Assembly (NCBI GenBank): GCA_963739795.1
Contig: CAVUBL010000015.1
Coordinates: 372,001 to 436,000, forward strand
DNA from: CAVUBL01 sp963739795
GTDB lineage: Bacteria > Acidobacteriota > Thermoanaerobaculia > Multivoradales > DATKCC01
Length of the DNA: 64,000 nt
Direction: 5' to 3'
The notes under the pieces were generated by a model. It was not told the DNA's origin, ran no database searches, and saw nothing but the letters and a program-made list of their open reading frames with translations. This document shows positions 8,568 through 15,020 of the stretch, one piece after another. Both the position numbers and the translations under genes were made by a program. The stretch's first letter is position 1; each line of letters starts with the position of its first letter.

Positions 8568-8743
8568 CCAGTCGCCGGGCTCGAGTGGGCGGATGGAAAC
8601 GGCGGGATCGGTCGCGCTCTTCACCCTCTGCCGCTCAGCCTTTCCACAGCCCGCTCCGGGCTCACCTCCGGCACCGAGGCGGCGAACCCCCGCTCGGCGC
8701 CAGGCGCCATCTCTTCGCGCAGGGTGGGCTCGGGCGGGCTCAT
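8568..8743 (-). pseudogene. chimeric debris: vapB tail joined to vapC (PIN) tail, next to a GNAT N-terminal scrap
   Basis: Read on the minus strand, a 40-codon ORF from the ATG at 8743 starts MSPPEPTL (like the GNAT gene at 6391). It continues as REEMAPGAERGFAA, matching the antitoxin REEMTPAAEPGFAA of the 10.4-kb vapB, and ends VPEVSPERAVERLSGRG, matching the PIN toxin end VPAMSPERAVARLAE. The whole toxin body is missing between the two. Just downstream (8568-8609) VSIRPLEPGDW is a second scrap of a GNAT start. The ATG overlaps the dehydrogenase stop (ATGA). This is recombination debris, not a functional gene. Confidence 0.6.
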
Positions 8744-9729
8744 GGGCTTGCCCGTTCGAAGAGTATGACGACATGCCCTCTCTTGTGCCCCGCCTCCGCG
8801 TACCGGTGCGCCTCGGCGATCTCGTCCAGCAAATAGCGCCTGTCGATCACCGTCCTCAGCTCGCCGGCTTCGATGAGGCCCTTGAGAAACGACGAGTCCC
8901 CGGGGGCCGCACGCGCCATCCCGCCGATGACTTTCGCGGTGCCCGTGATGGAGATCCACGCTTCTCGAAGCACGTCTCCGAGCATCGAGAGCAATCGCCC
9001 GGAACCCCCGACTCGGACGTAACGACCGCCTCGCTTGAGGGATCTCATGCTGCGGCTGAAGCCGCTCATGCCGACCGCGTCGAACACCACGTCGTACACG
9101 CGGCCCGCCTTCGAGAAATCCTCCCGGGTGTAGTCCACCACCTCGTCAGCACCGAGGGACCTCACCAGGCCCAGGTTGCCGGTGCTGCACACCGCAGTGA
9201 CCTCGGCCCCGAAGTGCTTGGCGAGCTGGACCGCGAACACTCCGACGCTCCCGGACGCTCCGTACACGAGCACCTTCTGGCCGGGCCGGATCTCGGCTTT
9301 CCTCAGGAAGTGCAACGCCGACACACCACCGAACAGGACCGCCGCGGCCTCTTCATAGGGCATGTTGACGGGCTTCGGCTGCAGCGAGCCCCCCTCCGGC
9401 ACGCAGACGAACTCGGCGTGGGCGCCGAACCTGAACCCAGTGGATCCAAAGACCGCGTCGCCCTCGGCGAAGCGGGTCACGGCCTTGCCGACGGACTCGA
9501 CCTCGCCGGCGAGCTCCAACCCCAGGACGGTGACCTTGCGGGGCCGCCAGAGGCCGTTCATGAACCTGACGAGGAACGGATCGGCCTTCCTCAGCCTCCA
9601 GTCCGCCGCCGAGACCGTCGCCGCACGGACGCGCACCAGGACCTCGTCATCCCCCGGAACCGGCCGTTCGACGTCCTTGACCTCGAGAACCTCCGGTGGC
9701 CCGTATCTCGTGTAGACGGCGGCCTTCAT
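8740..9729 (-). CDS. NAD(P)-dependent alcohol dehydrogenase / quinone oxidoreductase-like (MDR family)
   Basis: The 329-residue protein is a medium-chain dehydrogenase: MKAAVYTRYGPPEVLEVKDV, the GroES-like domain with VLGLELAGEVESVGKAVTRF, and the Rossmann loop VLVYGASGSVGVFAVQLAKH. The cysteine ligands of catalytic and structural zinc are absent, as in the zinc-less quinone oxidoreductase group. I choose the ATG at 9729 because the family starts MKA. The GTG at 9759 lies inside the short repeat at 9744-9762 and would add ten unrelated residues. Substrate unknown. Confidence 0.88.
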   Translation of the reverse strand: MKAAVYTRYGPPEVLEVKDVERPVPGDDEVLVRVRAATVSAADWRLRKADPFLVRFMNGLWRPRKVTVLGLELAGEVESVGKAVTRFAEGDAVFGSTGFRFGAHAEFVCVPEGGSLQPKPVNMPYEEAAAVLFGGVSALHFLRKAEIRPGQKVLVYGASGSVGVFAVQLAKHFGAEVTAVCSTGNLGLVRSLGADEVVDYTREDFSKAGRVYDVVFDAVGMSGFSRSMRSLKRGGRYVRVGGSGRLLSMLGDVLREAWISITGTAKVIGGMARAAPGDSSFLKGLIEAGELRTVIDRRYLLDEIAEAHRYAEAGHKRGHVVILFERASP

Positions 9730-9743
9730 GAGTGGGACCAGCC

Positions 9744-9762
9744 GCAAGGTGGCCGGCACGTT
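9744..9762. repeat. GTGCCGGCCAC-type short repeat, copy R1
   Basis: GCAAGGTGGCCGGCACGTT (plus strand) lies just upstream of the dehydrogenase start. It shares the core GTGGCCGGCAC with copies at 10841, 13028 and 13724. Confidence 0.6.
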
Positions 9763-9793
9763 CTTCCCTCCTTCCCGCGGCGGTTCACCCTCA

Positions 9794-9953
9794 GAGCTTG
9801 TGAATCAATCTCCGGCCGTCGCGAGGGCGTTCCCGCGCGCCCCTCGCAAGGCGCGCCGACGCAGGCGTAGCAGAGCCTACGTCGAGGAGGCGCAACGCCG
9901 CGAGGGGTGATGCGGGGGCGCCCGTAGTAGGTCGGAGATTCATTCACAAGCTC
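9794..9953. repeat. 160-bp imperfect palindromic element, copy A
   Basis: The element begins GAGCTTGTGAATCAATCTCC and ends GGAGATTCATTCACAAGCTC, so its termini are inverted repeats. The interior is also largely self-complementary (for example CCCCTCGC at about 9840 against GCGAGGGG near 9900). It is flanked by TCA on both sides (9791-9793 and 9954-9956); the right-hand TCA is the TGA stop codon of the PIN toxin gene. Copy B (21842-22001, inverted) has the same length and about 90% identity. No protein is encoded. Confidence 0.85.
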
Positions 9954-10367
9954 TCACTCGGCCAGCCTCGCTACAGCCCGCTCGGGGCTCATCGCCGGCA
10001 CCGGGGAGGCGCTGTACTCCTTGAGGTCCCGAGTGACGATGAGCTCCGCGCCGCACGCGAGAGCCGCCGCCACCTGCATGGCGTCCTCGAAGTCGCGCAG
10101 GGCGAGCCCGGTGGCCGTCCGCAGGCTCTCGGTGGTGGTTTCGGCGACGCCGACGAACTCCGTGAGCTCCGCCAGAAAGCGGCGAGCTCCCGCGGGTCCC
10201 CGTTCCGGAGCTACGAGGTAGTAGAAGCTCGAGGCCGTGTGCCAGGCGATCCACGCGAAGCCGGGCCGCCGCTCGAGAATCTCGAAGAGCGCCGCCGCGG
10301 GCTCGGCGAAGGGCTCGCGGTCGAGAGCCAGGTCGATAAGGACGTCGGTGTCGAGAAGGAGGCTCAC
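9954..10367 (-). CDS. PIN-domain toxin, VapC type
   Basis: Starting at a GTG (10367) the protein has 137 residues. It opens SLLLDTDVLIDLALDREPF, with the first acidic residues of the PIN active site, and ends with DFEDAMQVAAALACGAELIV, TRDLKEY, the conserved acidic cluster of the family. PIN toxins are Mg-dependent RNases, usually cutting tRNA or rRNA. The GTG overlaps the antitoxin stop by 4 bp (GTGA), showing translational coupling. The stop TGA abuts palindromic element A directly. All key acids are present, so the toxin looks functional. Confidence 0.88.
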   Translation of the reverse strand: MSLLLDTDVLIDLALDREPFAEPAAALFEILERRPGFAWIAWHTASSFYYLVAPERGPAGARRFLAELTEFVGVAETTTESLRTATGLALRDFEDAMQVAAALACGAELIVTRDLKEYSASPVPAMSPERAVARLAE

Positions 10368-10588
10368 AGGTACTTCGCAGCGAGATGTCGGTAGCGTGGG
10401 TCGTCGCGCTCCGCCGGGCGGAGGCGACCACGCCAGCGGGCCGCGAAGCCCGGCTCGGCGGCGGGCGTCATCTCTTCGCGCAGGGCCTCTTCGATGAGTT
10501 GGGAGAGCGAGATCCCGCGGGTCCGGGCGAAGCGTTTCGCCTCCGGCACCAACTCCTTCTCGATTGTCACTGTGAGCTTCGTCTTCAT
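10364..10588 (-). CDS. VapB-type ribbon-helix-helix antitoxin
   Basis: The 74-residue protein starts MKTKLTVTIEKELVPEAKRF, a ribbon-helix-helix DNA-binding N-terminus, and continues with ISLSQLIEEALREEM. The C-terminal half, which should bind the toxin, is rich in Arg and Pro. It is the first gene of a two-gene operon with the PIN toxin. A candidate autoregulatory operator with repeated TATACGTA lies just upstream (10591-10622). The REEM...GFAA stretch is duplicated in the debris at 8.7 kb. Confidence 0.86.
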   Translation of the reverse strand: MKTKLTVTIEKELVPEAKRFARTRGISLSQLIEEALREEMTPAAEPGFAARWRGRLRPAERDDPRYRHLAAKYL

Positions 10589-10590
10589 TG

Positions 10591-10622
10591 TCTATACGTA
10601 CCTCTTCGCGAAGTATACGTAT
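10591..10622 (-). promoter_or_regulatory. candidate vapBC promoter/operator
   Basis: Two TATACGTA sequences (10593-10600 and 10614-10621) flank the palindrome CTTCGCGAAG (10603-10612). On the minus strand TATACT (10617-10612) is a good -10 box, 24 bases before the antitoxin ATG. The layout fits autorepression by the ribbon-helix-helix antitoxin. Confidence 0.5.
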
Positions 10623-10739
10623 CTCGGGAGCCGAGGGCAACCGGCTTCGAAGGCAGGGGTCGAGGCGACCGAGGGGAGCTCCCCGCAAGCTCGGTGGCAC
10701 GCTCTGCTTCGCGCCGAGACCGCCGGAGGGGGGCGCCCT

Positions 10740-10866
10740 TCAGGCCGTCCGCAGCTCTTCTCGGATCACTCTCCGGAGCGTCTTTTCCAAGGGCTCGCTC
10801 CGCTTCTCGACGTACTCGCGGAGGGCGGCGTTGATCAGCGTCTGCAAAGTGGCCGGCACCTTCTCG
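10740..10866 (-). pseudogene. antitoxin fragment (C-terminal part of a BrnA-like RHH antitoxin)
   Basis: The minus strand reads TLQTLINAALREYVEKRSEP, LEKTLRRVIREELRTA and stop (TGA at 10742-10740). The QTLINAALREYV motif is the second helix region of BrnA/CopG-type antitoxins. The N-terminus is missing: the frame enters through repeat R2 (KVPAT is the repeat itself). No matching toxin is present. It abuts the truncated PIN gene at 10880-11029 across the same repeat. Confidence 0.6.
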
Positions 10867-11029
10867 GCGCCGAAACCGCCGCCCCACCCTCGAGGAATTC
10901 TCCGGCGGCATGGGCCGGCACGACGAGCTCATCGCCCGGGTGCGCCTTGAGCAGATCTCTGGCCGGCGAGCTTTCGTCGTCCTTGCCGCGCCACAAGTCG
11001 ATCAGGAACGTGGTGTCAACGCAGATCAC
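10835..11029 (-). pseudogene. truncated PIN-domain (VapC) toxin
   Basis: The ORF starts MICVDTTFLIDLWRGKDDES, the first PIN strand and acidic residue, and holds about 50 recognisable residues to AHAAGEFLEGG (about 10880). It then runs into repeat R2 and ends after 64 codons. The remaining two thirds of the domain, with the other catalytic acids, are absent. It overlaps the end of the upstream antitoxin gene by 14 bp, so it was the toxin of that pair. The toxin should be inactive. Confidence 0.75.
10841..10866. repeat. GTGCCGGCCAC-type short repeat, copy R2
   Basis: The 26 bases starting TCTGCAAAGTGGCCGGCACC are identical to copy R3 at 13028-13053. It lies exactly at the join between an antitoxin fragment and a truncated PIN toxin. 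Confidence 0.75.
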
Positions 11030-11267
11030 GCCGCTCCCAGTCCTCGCTCGTCCGGTTCTCCTCGATGACCGCGAGCATCACGTCCGCATCCTCATCTGTC
11101 AACGGGACGACGTCCTCCAAGGCCCGGAGGACGTCCGCTCCGGTATGCGCGGTACTCGCCTCGCGCAGCAGGCGGTCGATTGCCTTCGAGAAGGACTCGC
11201 CCTCACGCTTCACGCCGGCAAGCCGGGCGTACACCTGCGAATCGACGGCGATGGTCTTGGTGCTCAT
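11016..11267 (-). CDS. VapB-family antitoxin (orphaned)
   Basis: The 83-residue protein begins MSTKTIAVDSQVYARLAGVK, the start typical of the VapB antitoxin family (DUF217-like), and includes ESFSKAIDRLLREA. Its toxin partner downstream is truncated, so it is now an orphan antitoxin that might still repress its own promoter or neutralise related toxins. The start codon lies within a palindrome (CATACA, 8 bp, TGTATG; 11265-11284) that may be its operator. Confidence 0.8.
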   Translation of the reverse strand: MSTKTIAVDSQVYARLAGVKREGESFSKAIDRLLREASTAHTGADVLRALEDVVPLTDEDADVMLAVIEENRTSEDWERRDLR

Positions 11268-11284
11268 ACATGTAATTCTGTATG
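11265..11284. promoter_or_regulatory. candidate antitoxin operator palindrome
   Basis: CATACATGTAATTCTGTATG carries 6-bp inverted arms (CATACA/TGTATG) and overlaps the antitoxin start codon. It resembles the AT-rich palindromes bound by VapB-type repressors; this is inference from position and symmetry. Confidence 0.35.
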
Positions 11285-11440
11285 CAGTGGCAACTCACGT
11301 CAAGCGAAGGAGCCGGCAAGACGCCAGCCACGCTTCAGCACGTAGAGAGCCGAAAGGAAGGACCGCGCAGCTCGAGCCGAGTACCGAGCCATCCAACGGA
11401 TGTCGTGGCGGGGCCGCCGGGGCGGGGCCGGAGGCGGCAG

Positions 11441-11462
11441 GCTTCAAGGTGGCAGGAACGTT
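11441..11462. repeat. GTGCCGGCCAC-type short repeat, degenerate copy R6
   Basis: GCTTCAAGGTGGCAGGAACG is a diverged relative of R1 (caaggtggccggcacgtt). It follows a GC-rich hairpin (GCCGGGGCGGGGCCGG at 11416-11431) also seen near 12165 and 12844. The interval 11268-11501 holds nothing else recognisable. Confidence 0.35.
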
Positions 11463-11501
11463 GTCACCCTTTTCAACTCCACTCCTCCTCAGGTCACGCT
11501 C

Positions 11502-11786
11502 TCAGCCCTCGGGCTCTGCCACCTCCGCTGGCATAGGCTGCGGCTCGCGCTGCAACCGCTGGCACTTGGCATGGATGAACTCGGGGTCGAGATCGATGCC
11601 AGCGTTCCACTCGACCGTGTCGAAGGCGACGCGTACCTGCCGGAACTCCCCGGGTTCCCTGAGCTTCCGGAACACACCGAAGTCCAGGTAAGGCTTCATA
11701 TCCAAGGTACCTTGCTCGCCGTTGTCGAAGGTGAGAGCGAGCATGAAGTCCTTTCTTGCGACGACCTTGGTTACTGAGGGATACAT
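11502..11786 (-). CDS. DUF2442 domain protein
   Basis: The 94-residue protein reads VTKVVARKDFMLALTFDNGE, then GTLDMKPYLDFGVFRKLREP and VEWNAGIDLDPEFIHAKCQR, the classic DUF2442 pattern. A strong Shine-Dalgarno (TAGGAGG, 7 bases from ATG) supports the start. It lies 62 bp downstream of a DUF4160 gene on the same strand, a pairing that recurs in many genomes and has been suspected of being a toxin-antitoxin-like module. Molecular function is unknown. The last 10 residues (QPMPAEVAEPEG) are likely disordered. Confidence 0.88.
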   Translation of the reverse strand: MYPSVTKVVARKDFMLALTFDNGEQGTLDMKPYLDFGVFRKLREPGEFRQVRVAFDTVEWNAGIDLDPEFIHAKCQRLQREPQPMPAEVAEPEG

Positions 11787-11848
11787 GGTTCAACCTCCTA
11801 CCGGAGCGGTTGAATCTTGAACGGCTCTTCTCCGTTCATGACGAGCTC

Positions 11849-12064
11849 TCAGTCCGCTAAGAGCTCGTCCTGATGAAGCGCGGCCCACGCCAAGGCGAGC
11901 TTCTCCTGCTTTCCTGGAAGGTCACCGTGGAGCACTTCGCATGTCCGGATGTCCACCGTTGCCTTGTGCTCTCCATAGTAGGCATGGAAGTGCGGCGGCG
12001 GATGTTCAGCGGGCGCATAGTACATCCGGATGATGAGGCCGTAGAACATGGAGATCGTCGGCAT
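11849..12064 (-). CDS. DUF4160 domain protein
   Basis: The 71-residue protein contains the DUF4160 signature: MPTISMFYGLIIRMYYAPAE, HPPPHFHAYYGEHKATVDI, and a closing LALAWAALHQDELLAD. The HxPPHFHA cluster of histidines could bind a metal. GGAGGAGAG precedes the ATG. It is upstream of, and likely co-transcribed with, the DUF2442 gene. Length is usual for the family; function unknown. Confidence 0.9.
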   Translation of the reverse strand: MPTISMFYGLIIRMYYAPAEHPPPHFHAYYGEHKATVDIRTCEVLHGDLPGKQEKLALAWAALHQDELLAD

Positions 12065-12239
12065 GGCTCTCTCCTCCGTCGATCATACAGCCTCGATGTC
12101 CTGACCGCCTGAAGCTCTCGCTCCTCTCGCCCAGGCTCAGAGCAGGAGAGCCTGGTACCGAGACCGCTGGGGCGGGGCCGGCATGGCGCCACCCTCGGAA
12201 CCTCTAACTGAATTATGTCGGATCCGGTATAGTCGCCTC

Positions 12240-12478
12240 GTGAGAGAGGGGGACAAGCCGCTGGCCTGGTTGCATGGCGAGGTGAAGACCCCGCCATTTC
12301 CCGCGGCGGCGAGGATCGTGGCAAGACGTGGAGGATCTTCTACCGACTGGACCCTGACGCTGTGGTGATCGCCGGTGTCGCGCAGAAGAAGACGCAGAAG
12401 ACGCCGAAAGCCGTCCTCGACGCGTGCAAGCGATGCCTCGCGCAGTACGACCGGGACTGGGAGGAGCCCGAATCATGA
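12240..12478 (+). pseudogene. HigB/RelE-type toxin with internal deletion and frameshift
   Basis: From the GTG at 12240 one frame gives VREGDKPLAWLHGEVKTPPF and then PAAARI, the N-terminus of Gp49/HigB-like toxins. A second frame resumes as GKTWRIFYRLDPDAVVIAGV, AQKKTQKTPKAVLDACKRCL and ends AQYDRDWEEPES, the C-terminus. About 30 residues normally found between these parts are missing and the frame changes near 12320. The toxin is therefore inactive. Its end still overlaps the antitoxin ATG by 4 bp (ATGA). A TATAGT (12228-12233) just before the GTG may be the -10 box. Confidence 0.75.
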
Positions 12479-12807
12479 GGCCCGAGAAGAGGCAACAACT
12501 CGAACGGAAGGGCTGGAGGATCGGCTCGGCCGAGGAATTCCTCGAGCTCACGCCCGAGGAGACCGCCCTGGTCGAGCTCCGGCTGAGGCTCGCCGATGCC
12601 GTCAGGCGTCTCCGCAAGGACGAGCACCTGACCCAGACGCAGCTCGCGAAGCGCCTGGGCTCGAGCCAGAGCCGAGTCGCGAAGGTGGAAGCCGCCGAAG
12701 ACTCGGTCTCCCTCGACCTCCTCATCCGCTCCTACCTCGCCCTGGGCGCGACCACCGATGATCTTGCAAGGGTCATCGGCAACCCGGCGCCGGCCCGGGC
12801 ACGCTGA
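12475..12807 (+). CDS. HigA/XRE-type antitoxin
   Basis: The 110-residue protein holds one helix-turn-helix domain: RKDEHLTQTQLAKRLGSSQS and RVAKVEAAEDSVSLDLLIRS. It is the second gene of a higBA operon, as usual for that order (toxin first). The start at 12475 is chosen because it overlaps the toxin stop (ATGA). The cognate toxin is broken, so it may survive as a repressor. A partial paralogue lies at 13615-13689. Confidence 0.85.
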   Translation: MRPEKRQQLERKGWRIGSAEEFLELTPEETALVELRLRLADAVRRLRKDEHLTQTQLAKRLGSSQSRVAKVEAAEDSVSLDLLIRSYLALGATTDDLARVIGNPAPARAR

Positions 12808-12856
12808 GAGCCGAGGGTGTTCCAGAGCTCGATGCCGAGACCGCCGGGGCGGGGCC

Positions 12857-12874
12857 GGGGCATCCGCCCTCCGG
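12857..12874. repeat. GGGCGTCCGCCC palindromic repeat, copy 2
   Basis: GGGGCATCCGCCCTCCGG follows GAGACCGCCGGGGCGGGGCC, closely like copy 1 at 7316. With copy 3 it bounds a 145-bp stretch with inverted ends. Confidence 0.45.
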
Positions 12875-12983
12875 CTCGGCTCGGGTAGTTAGGACTCCCG
12901 GCGCAGCCCTCGCCTGACAGCGCTACCGCGCGGCGCCGCCCGTGCCCTCCCACCGCAAGTGCCGAATGCGCGGGCGCTGACAC

Positions 12984-13000
12984 CTCCGGGCGGACGCCCC
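12984..13000. repeat. GGGCGTCCGCCC palindromic repeat, copy 3 (inverted)
   Basis: CTCCGGGCGGACGCCCC is the reverse complement of the repeat at 7316 and 12857. The interval 12808-13063 holds no gene; these repeats and R3 are its only recognisable content. Confidence 0.45.
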
Positions 13001-13027
13001 GGCCCCACCCCTACCGTTCGGTGGTTA

Positions 13028-13053
13028 TCTGCAAAGTGGCCGGCACCTTCTCG
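13028..13053. repeat. GTGCCGGCCAC-type short repeat, copy R3
   Basis: Identical over 26 bases to R2 at 10841-10866. It sits about 10 bp downstream of the RelE toxin stop (13064). Confidence 0.75.
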
Positions 13054-13063
13054 CGACCATGCC

Positions 13064-13360
13064 TCACAGCCGCTGCTTCCAGTGCTTCGGATCGCGGGCC
13101 TGGTGCTCGACAGCCAAGACGACGACCGCGTTCTGTTCCCCGATGTAGAAGACTGCGTAAGGGAAGCGCCGCATGACGGCGCGGCGCACGCCACGGTGAA
13201 TCTCCTGGTATTGCGCCGGGTTCTCTACGACCCGCTCGAGCTGCTGCTCCAGCGTAGCGACGAACTCATCACCGAGCCCGGGGATCGGACCCTCGTAGTA
13301 GTCGTAGGCCTCCGCGAGGTCGGATTCGGCCTCCGGGGTGAGCTCGGCGTACCGTCTCAC
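13064..13360 (-). CDS. RelE/ParE family toxin
   Basis: The 98-residue protein has the RelE/ParE layout: RYAELTPEAESDLAEAYDYY, PGLGDEFVATLEQQLERVVE, YQEIHRGVRRAVMRRFPYAV and FYIGEQNAVVVLAVEHQARD. Members block translation or gyrase; this sequence is nearer ParE-like. It starts at a GTG that overlaps the antitoxin stop by 4 bp (GTGA). The reading frame is intact, so the pair is probably functional. Confidence 0.86.
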   Translation of the reverse strand: MRRYAELTPEAESDLAEAYDYYEGPIPGLGDEFVATLEQQLERVVENPAQYQEIHRGVRRAVMRRFPYAVFYIGEQNAVVVLAVEHQARDPKHWKQRL

Positions 13361-13578
13361 ACGCGCCGAAGAATCCGTTCTTTGACTTCAGGCCACGGTG
13401 AGGTGGCGTCGGGGTTCCGGCGATAGGCGTCGAGTCGGCGGTCGATCTTCTCCCGCTCCGCCTCGGACAGCGGGAAGGGCTCGGGCAACTCCGAGACGCT
13501 GTCCCAGATCGCCTGCGCCAGCTTGACGCGCTCCGCCACCGGCAGCTCGAGGATCTCGGCGAGATGGACTCTGCTCAT
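13357..13578 (-). CDS. addiction-module antitoxin (PF09720-like)
   Basis: From the ATG at 13578 the protein has 73 residues: MSRVHLAEILELPVAERVKL, AQAIWDSVSELPEPFPLSEA, EREKIDRRLDAYRRNPDATS. This matches the short addiction-module protein family that partners RelE/ParE toxins. Upstream in-frame codons reach 13761 but read through repeat R4 and are rejected. It is cotranslated with the toxin through a 4-bp overlap. Confidence 0.84.
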   Translation of the reverse strand: MSRVHLAEILELPVAERVKLAQAIWDSVSELPEPFPLSEAEREKIDRRLDAYRRNPDATSPWPEVKERILRRV

Positions 13579-13614
13579 GAAGCGATGATACCAAGGATCG
13601 GTGAGGTCACACTG

Positions 13615-13689
13615 AAGCTGGCTGGCGCCGCCAGGCGTCCCCGCAAGGAGAAACGCCTGACGCAGACGCAGCTCGCGAGACGCCTGGGC
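13615..13689 (+). pseudogene. HigA antitoxin fragment
   Basis: The plus strand reads KLAGAARRPRKEKRLTQTQL then ARRLG. This aligns with RLADAVRRLRKDEHLTQTQL-AKRLG of the intact HigA at 12475. Only about 25 residues remain; both ends are lost and the 3' side runs towards repeat R4 at 13724. Confidence 0.6.
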
Positions 13690-13723
13690 CGAGAAGGAGG
13701 AGCCCAAGGCGCCCAAGCCTCCT

Positions 13724-13747
13724 CTCGAAGTGGCCGGCACCCCTTCC
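13724..13747. repeat. GTGCCGGCCAC-type short repeat, copy R4
   Basis: CTCGAAGTGGCCGGCACCCC shares the core GTGGCCGGCAC with R1-R3 and follows a HigA fragment. Confidence 0.6.
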
Positions 13748-13832
13748 GGCCGCGAGGCCAATCGCGATCTCCGCTGTGGCGAGCAACGCTTCAGATCCCT
13801 CGATCAAGTAGCTCCCTCCTTCACTGGTGTCG

Positions 13833-14819
13833 CTAGAGCGTGGTGTCGGGCGCGCCCGCCATCCGGCCACTCAACGTTGCTGCGGGTGAGCGGCCCGGCC
13901 ATCGGCCGGGCCCGTCTCTACCGCGGGTTTGGGGCGCCGTCTCAACAATACCGAGGTTCCAGAAGTGCCCGGCACCGTTCCCGGCGCCTCCTTCGGGCGG
14001 ATAGGCGGACTTGTCTGATGGTTCTTTTCTCCTGGATTCACTCGTTGCCAAGACCTCACACAGGATTTCGATCGATTTCGCTGTACTCCAAAGTTCCTGA
14101 GTTGACGAGCGAAGTAAGCCAGCCTCCTGGACTGCTTGCCTAGCCCGCGACTTGAGAGCAGCCTTTCGTATTCGTCGCTCGCTCACGGTCATGCTTACGA
14201 GTCCTCCTGCTCCTAGGCCAGAGATCGGATCAGCCTGAATAGCTTCGGCTTCTGGTGCACTCTCGATCGCACTTTTCTCAAGTTCTAAGACCGCGGCGTC
14301 CGATCTCTCTGCCACCCCCGTGCAATAATCCCGATATTCCCGCAGATGAACAATTGCTTCGCGTGCGGCCCCTGGTATCCTTGCGGAAGCGCGTCCGCGC
14401 AATAGCTGAACAATCGGTCGCTCGTCTGGGTCTGCCATACTCAAGGCTCGATCAAGGCTTGACAGCGCTTGCTGATACCTTAATGTATTGTGTCTCAACT
14501 CGGCGGCTGAAGCTCCCTCCAAAGAATCGGCCACCCGGAGCTGCTCCATGCCGGTGTTCAGAGGTTCTTCTACCAGTTTCGAGACGCTCCTCGCGATCTC
14601 GTGGGCCGACTCCTCGGCAGAAAGTAATGACTTAAGACAAGCCATTATAAAGTTGGCTGCGAAGCTCGTTGACGCGCCTGTTAATATTTCGGCGGCAACA
14701 GACGTACTCATCGCGATGAGTTCTGCTCCAGACCGTTTCAGCAAGTCTTCTGTAGTCTGCAGAAAAGCCTTCTGGGTCGCCGCGGCAGCCAAGGCGGAGA
14801 GTGACCTTGAGACAGCCAC
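13833..14819 (-). CDS. unrecognised helical protein, 3' end replaced by repeat sequence
   Basis: The gene starts at a GTG (14819) behind AAAGGAG at an 8-base spacing. The true coding part, about 280 residues to near 13985, is mostly helical and Ala/Ser/Leu-rich, for example FAANFIMACLKSLLSAEESA and RYQQALSSLDRALSMADPDE, LREYRDYC. No family is recognised. Base composition is clearly lower in GC than the rest of the window, a sign of foreign origin. The last about 50 codons (from GGAGNGAGHFW) run through repeat R5 and beyond, so the native C-terminus has probably been lost. No signal peptide; one segment (TSFAANFIMACLKSLL) may touch a membrane. Confidence 0.6.
   Translation of the reverse strand: MAVSRSLSALAAAATQKAFLQTTEDLLKRSGAELIAMSTSVAAEILTGASTSFAANFIMACLKSLLSAEESAHEIARSVSKLVEEPLNTGMEQLRVADSLEGASAAELRHNTLRYQQALSSLDRALSMADPDERPIVQLLRGRASARIPGAAREAIVHLREYRDYCTGVAERSDAAVLELEKSAIESAPEAEAIQADPISGLGAGGLVSMTVSERRIRKAALKSRARQAVQEAGLLRSSTQELWSTAKSIEILCEVLATSESRRKEPSDKSAYPPEGGAGNGAGHFWNLGIVETAPQTRGRDGPGRWPGRSPAATLSGRMAGAPDTTL
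13951..13985. repeat. GTGCCGGCCAC-type short repeat, variant copy R5
   Basis: AGAAGTGCCCGGCACCGTTC (13961-13980) is a variant with GTGCCCGGCAC at the core. It lies where the coding character of the 14-kb gene ends. Confidence 0.55.
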
Positions 14820-15020
14820 GCTAAATGCTCCTTTGCCACGAATGCTTCATCAGCAATCCATTGTCGGTGTGCACTCTGAGAAGACCATCGTTTCTCTTCT
14901 GACTAGATTTCACCGCAATGTGGGCCGCATACCGTAGTTGCCCTTCACCGGCGGCCGGCGAAGCCGGCTGACCGGTGCAAGGGCTTGGCCGTCGTTCTCC
15001 TACAAGGTCCATCGCCGGGA

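Noticed and set aside
9730..9759. GTG start adding ten residues to the alcohol dehydrogenase
   Set aside because: The extra codons lie inside repeat R1 and the family starts at MKAAVY; the ATG at 9729 is preferred.
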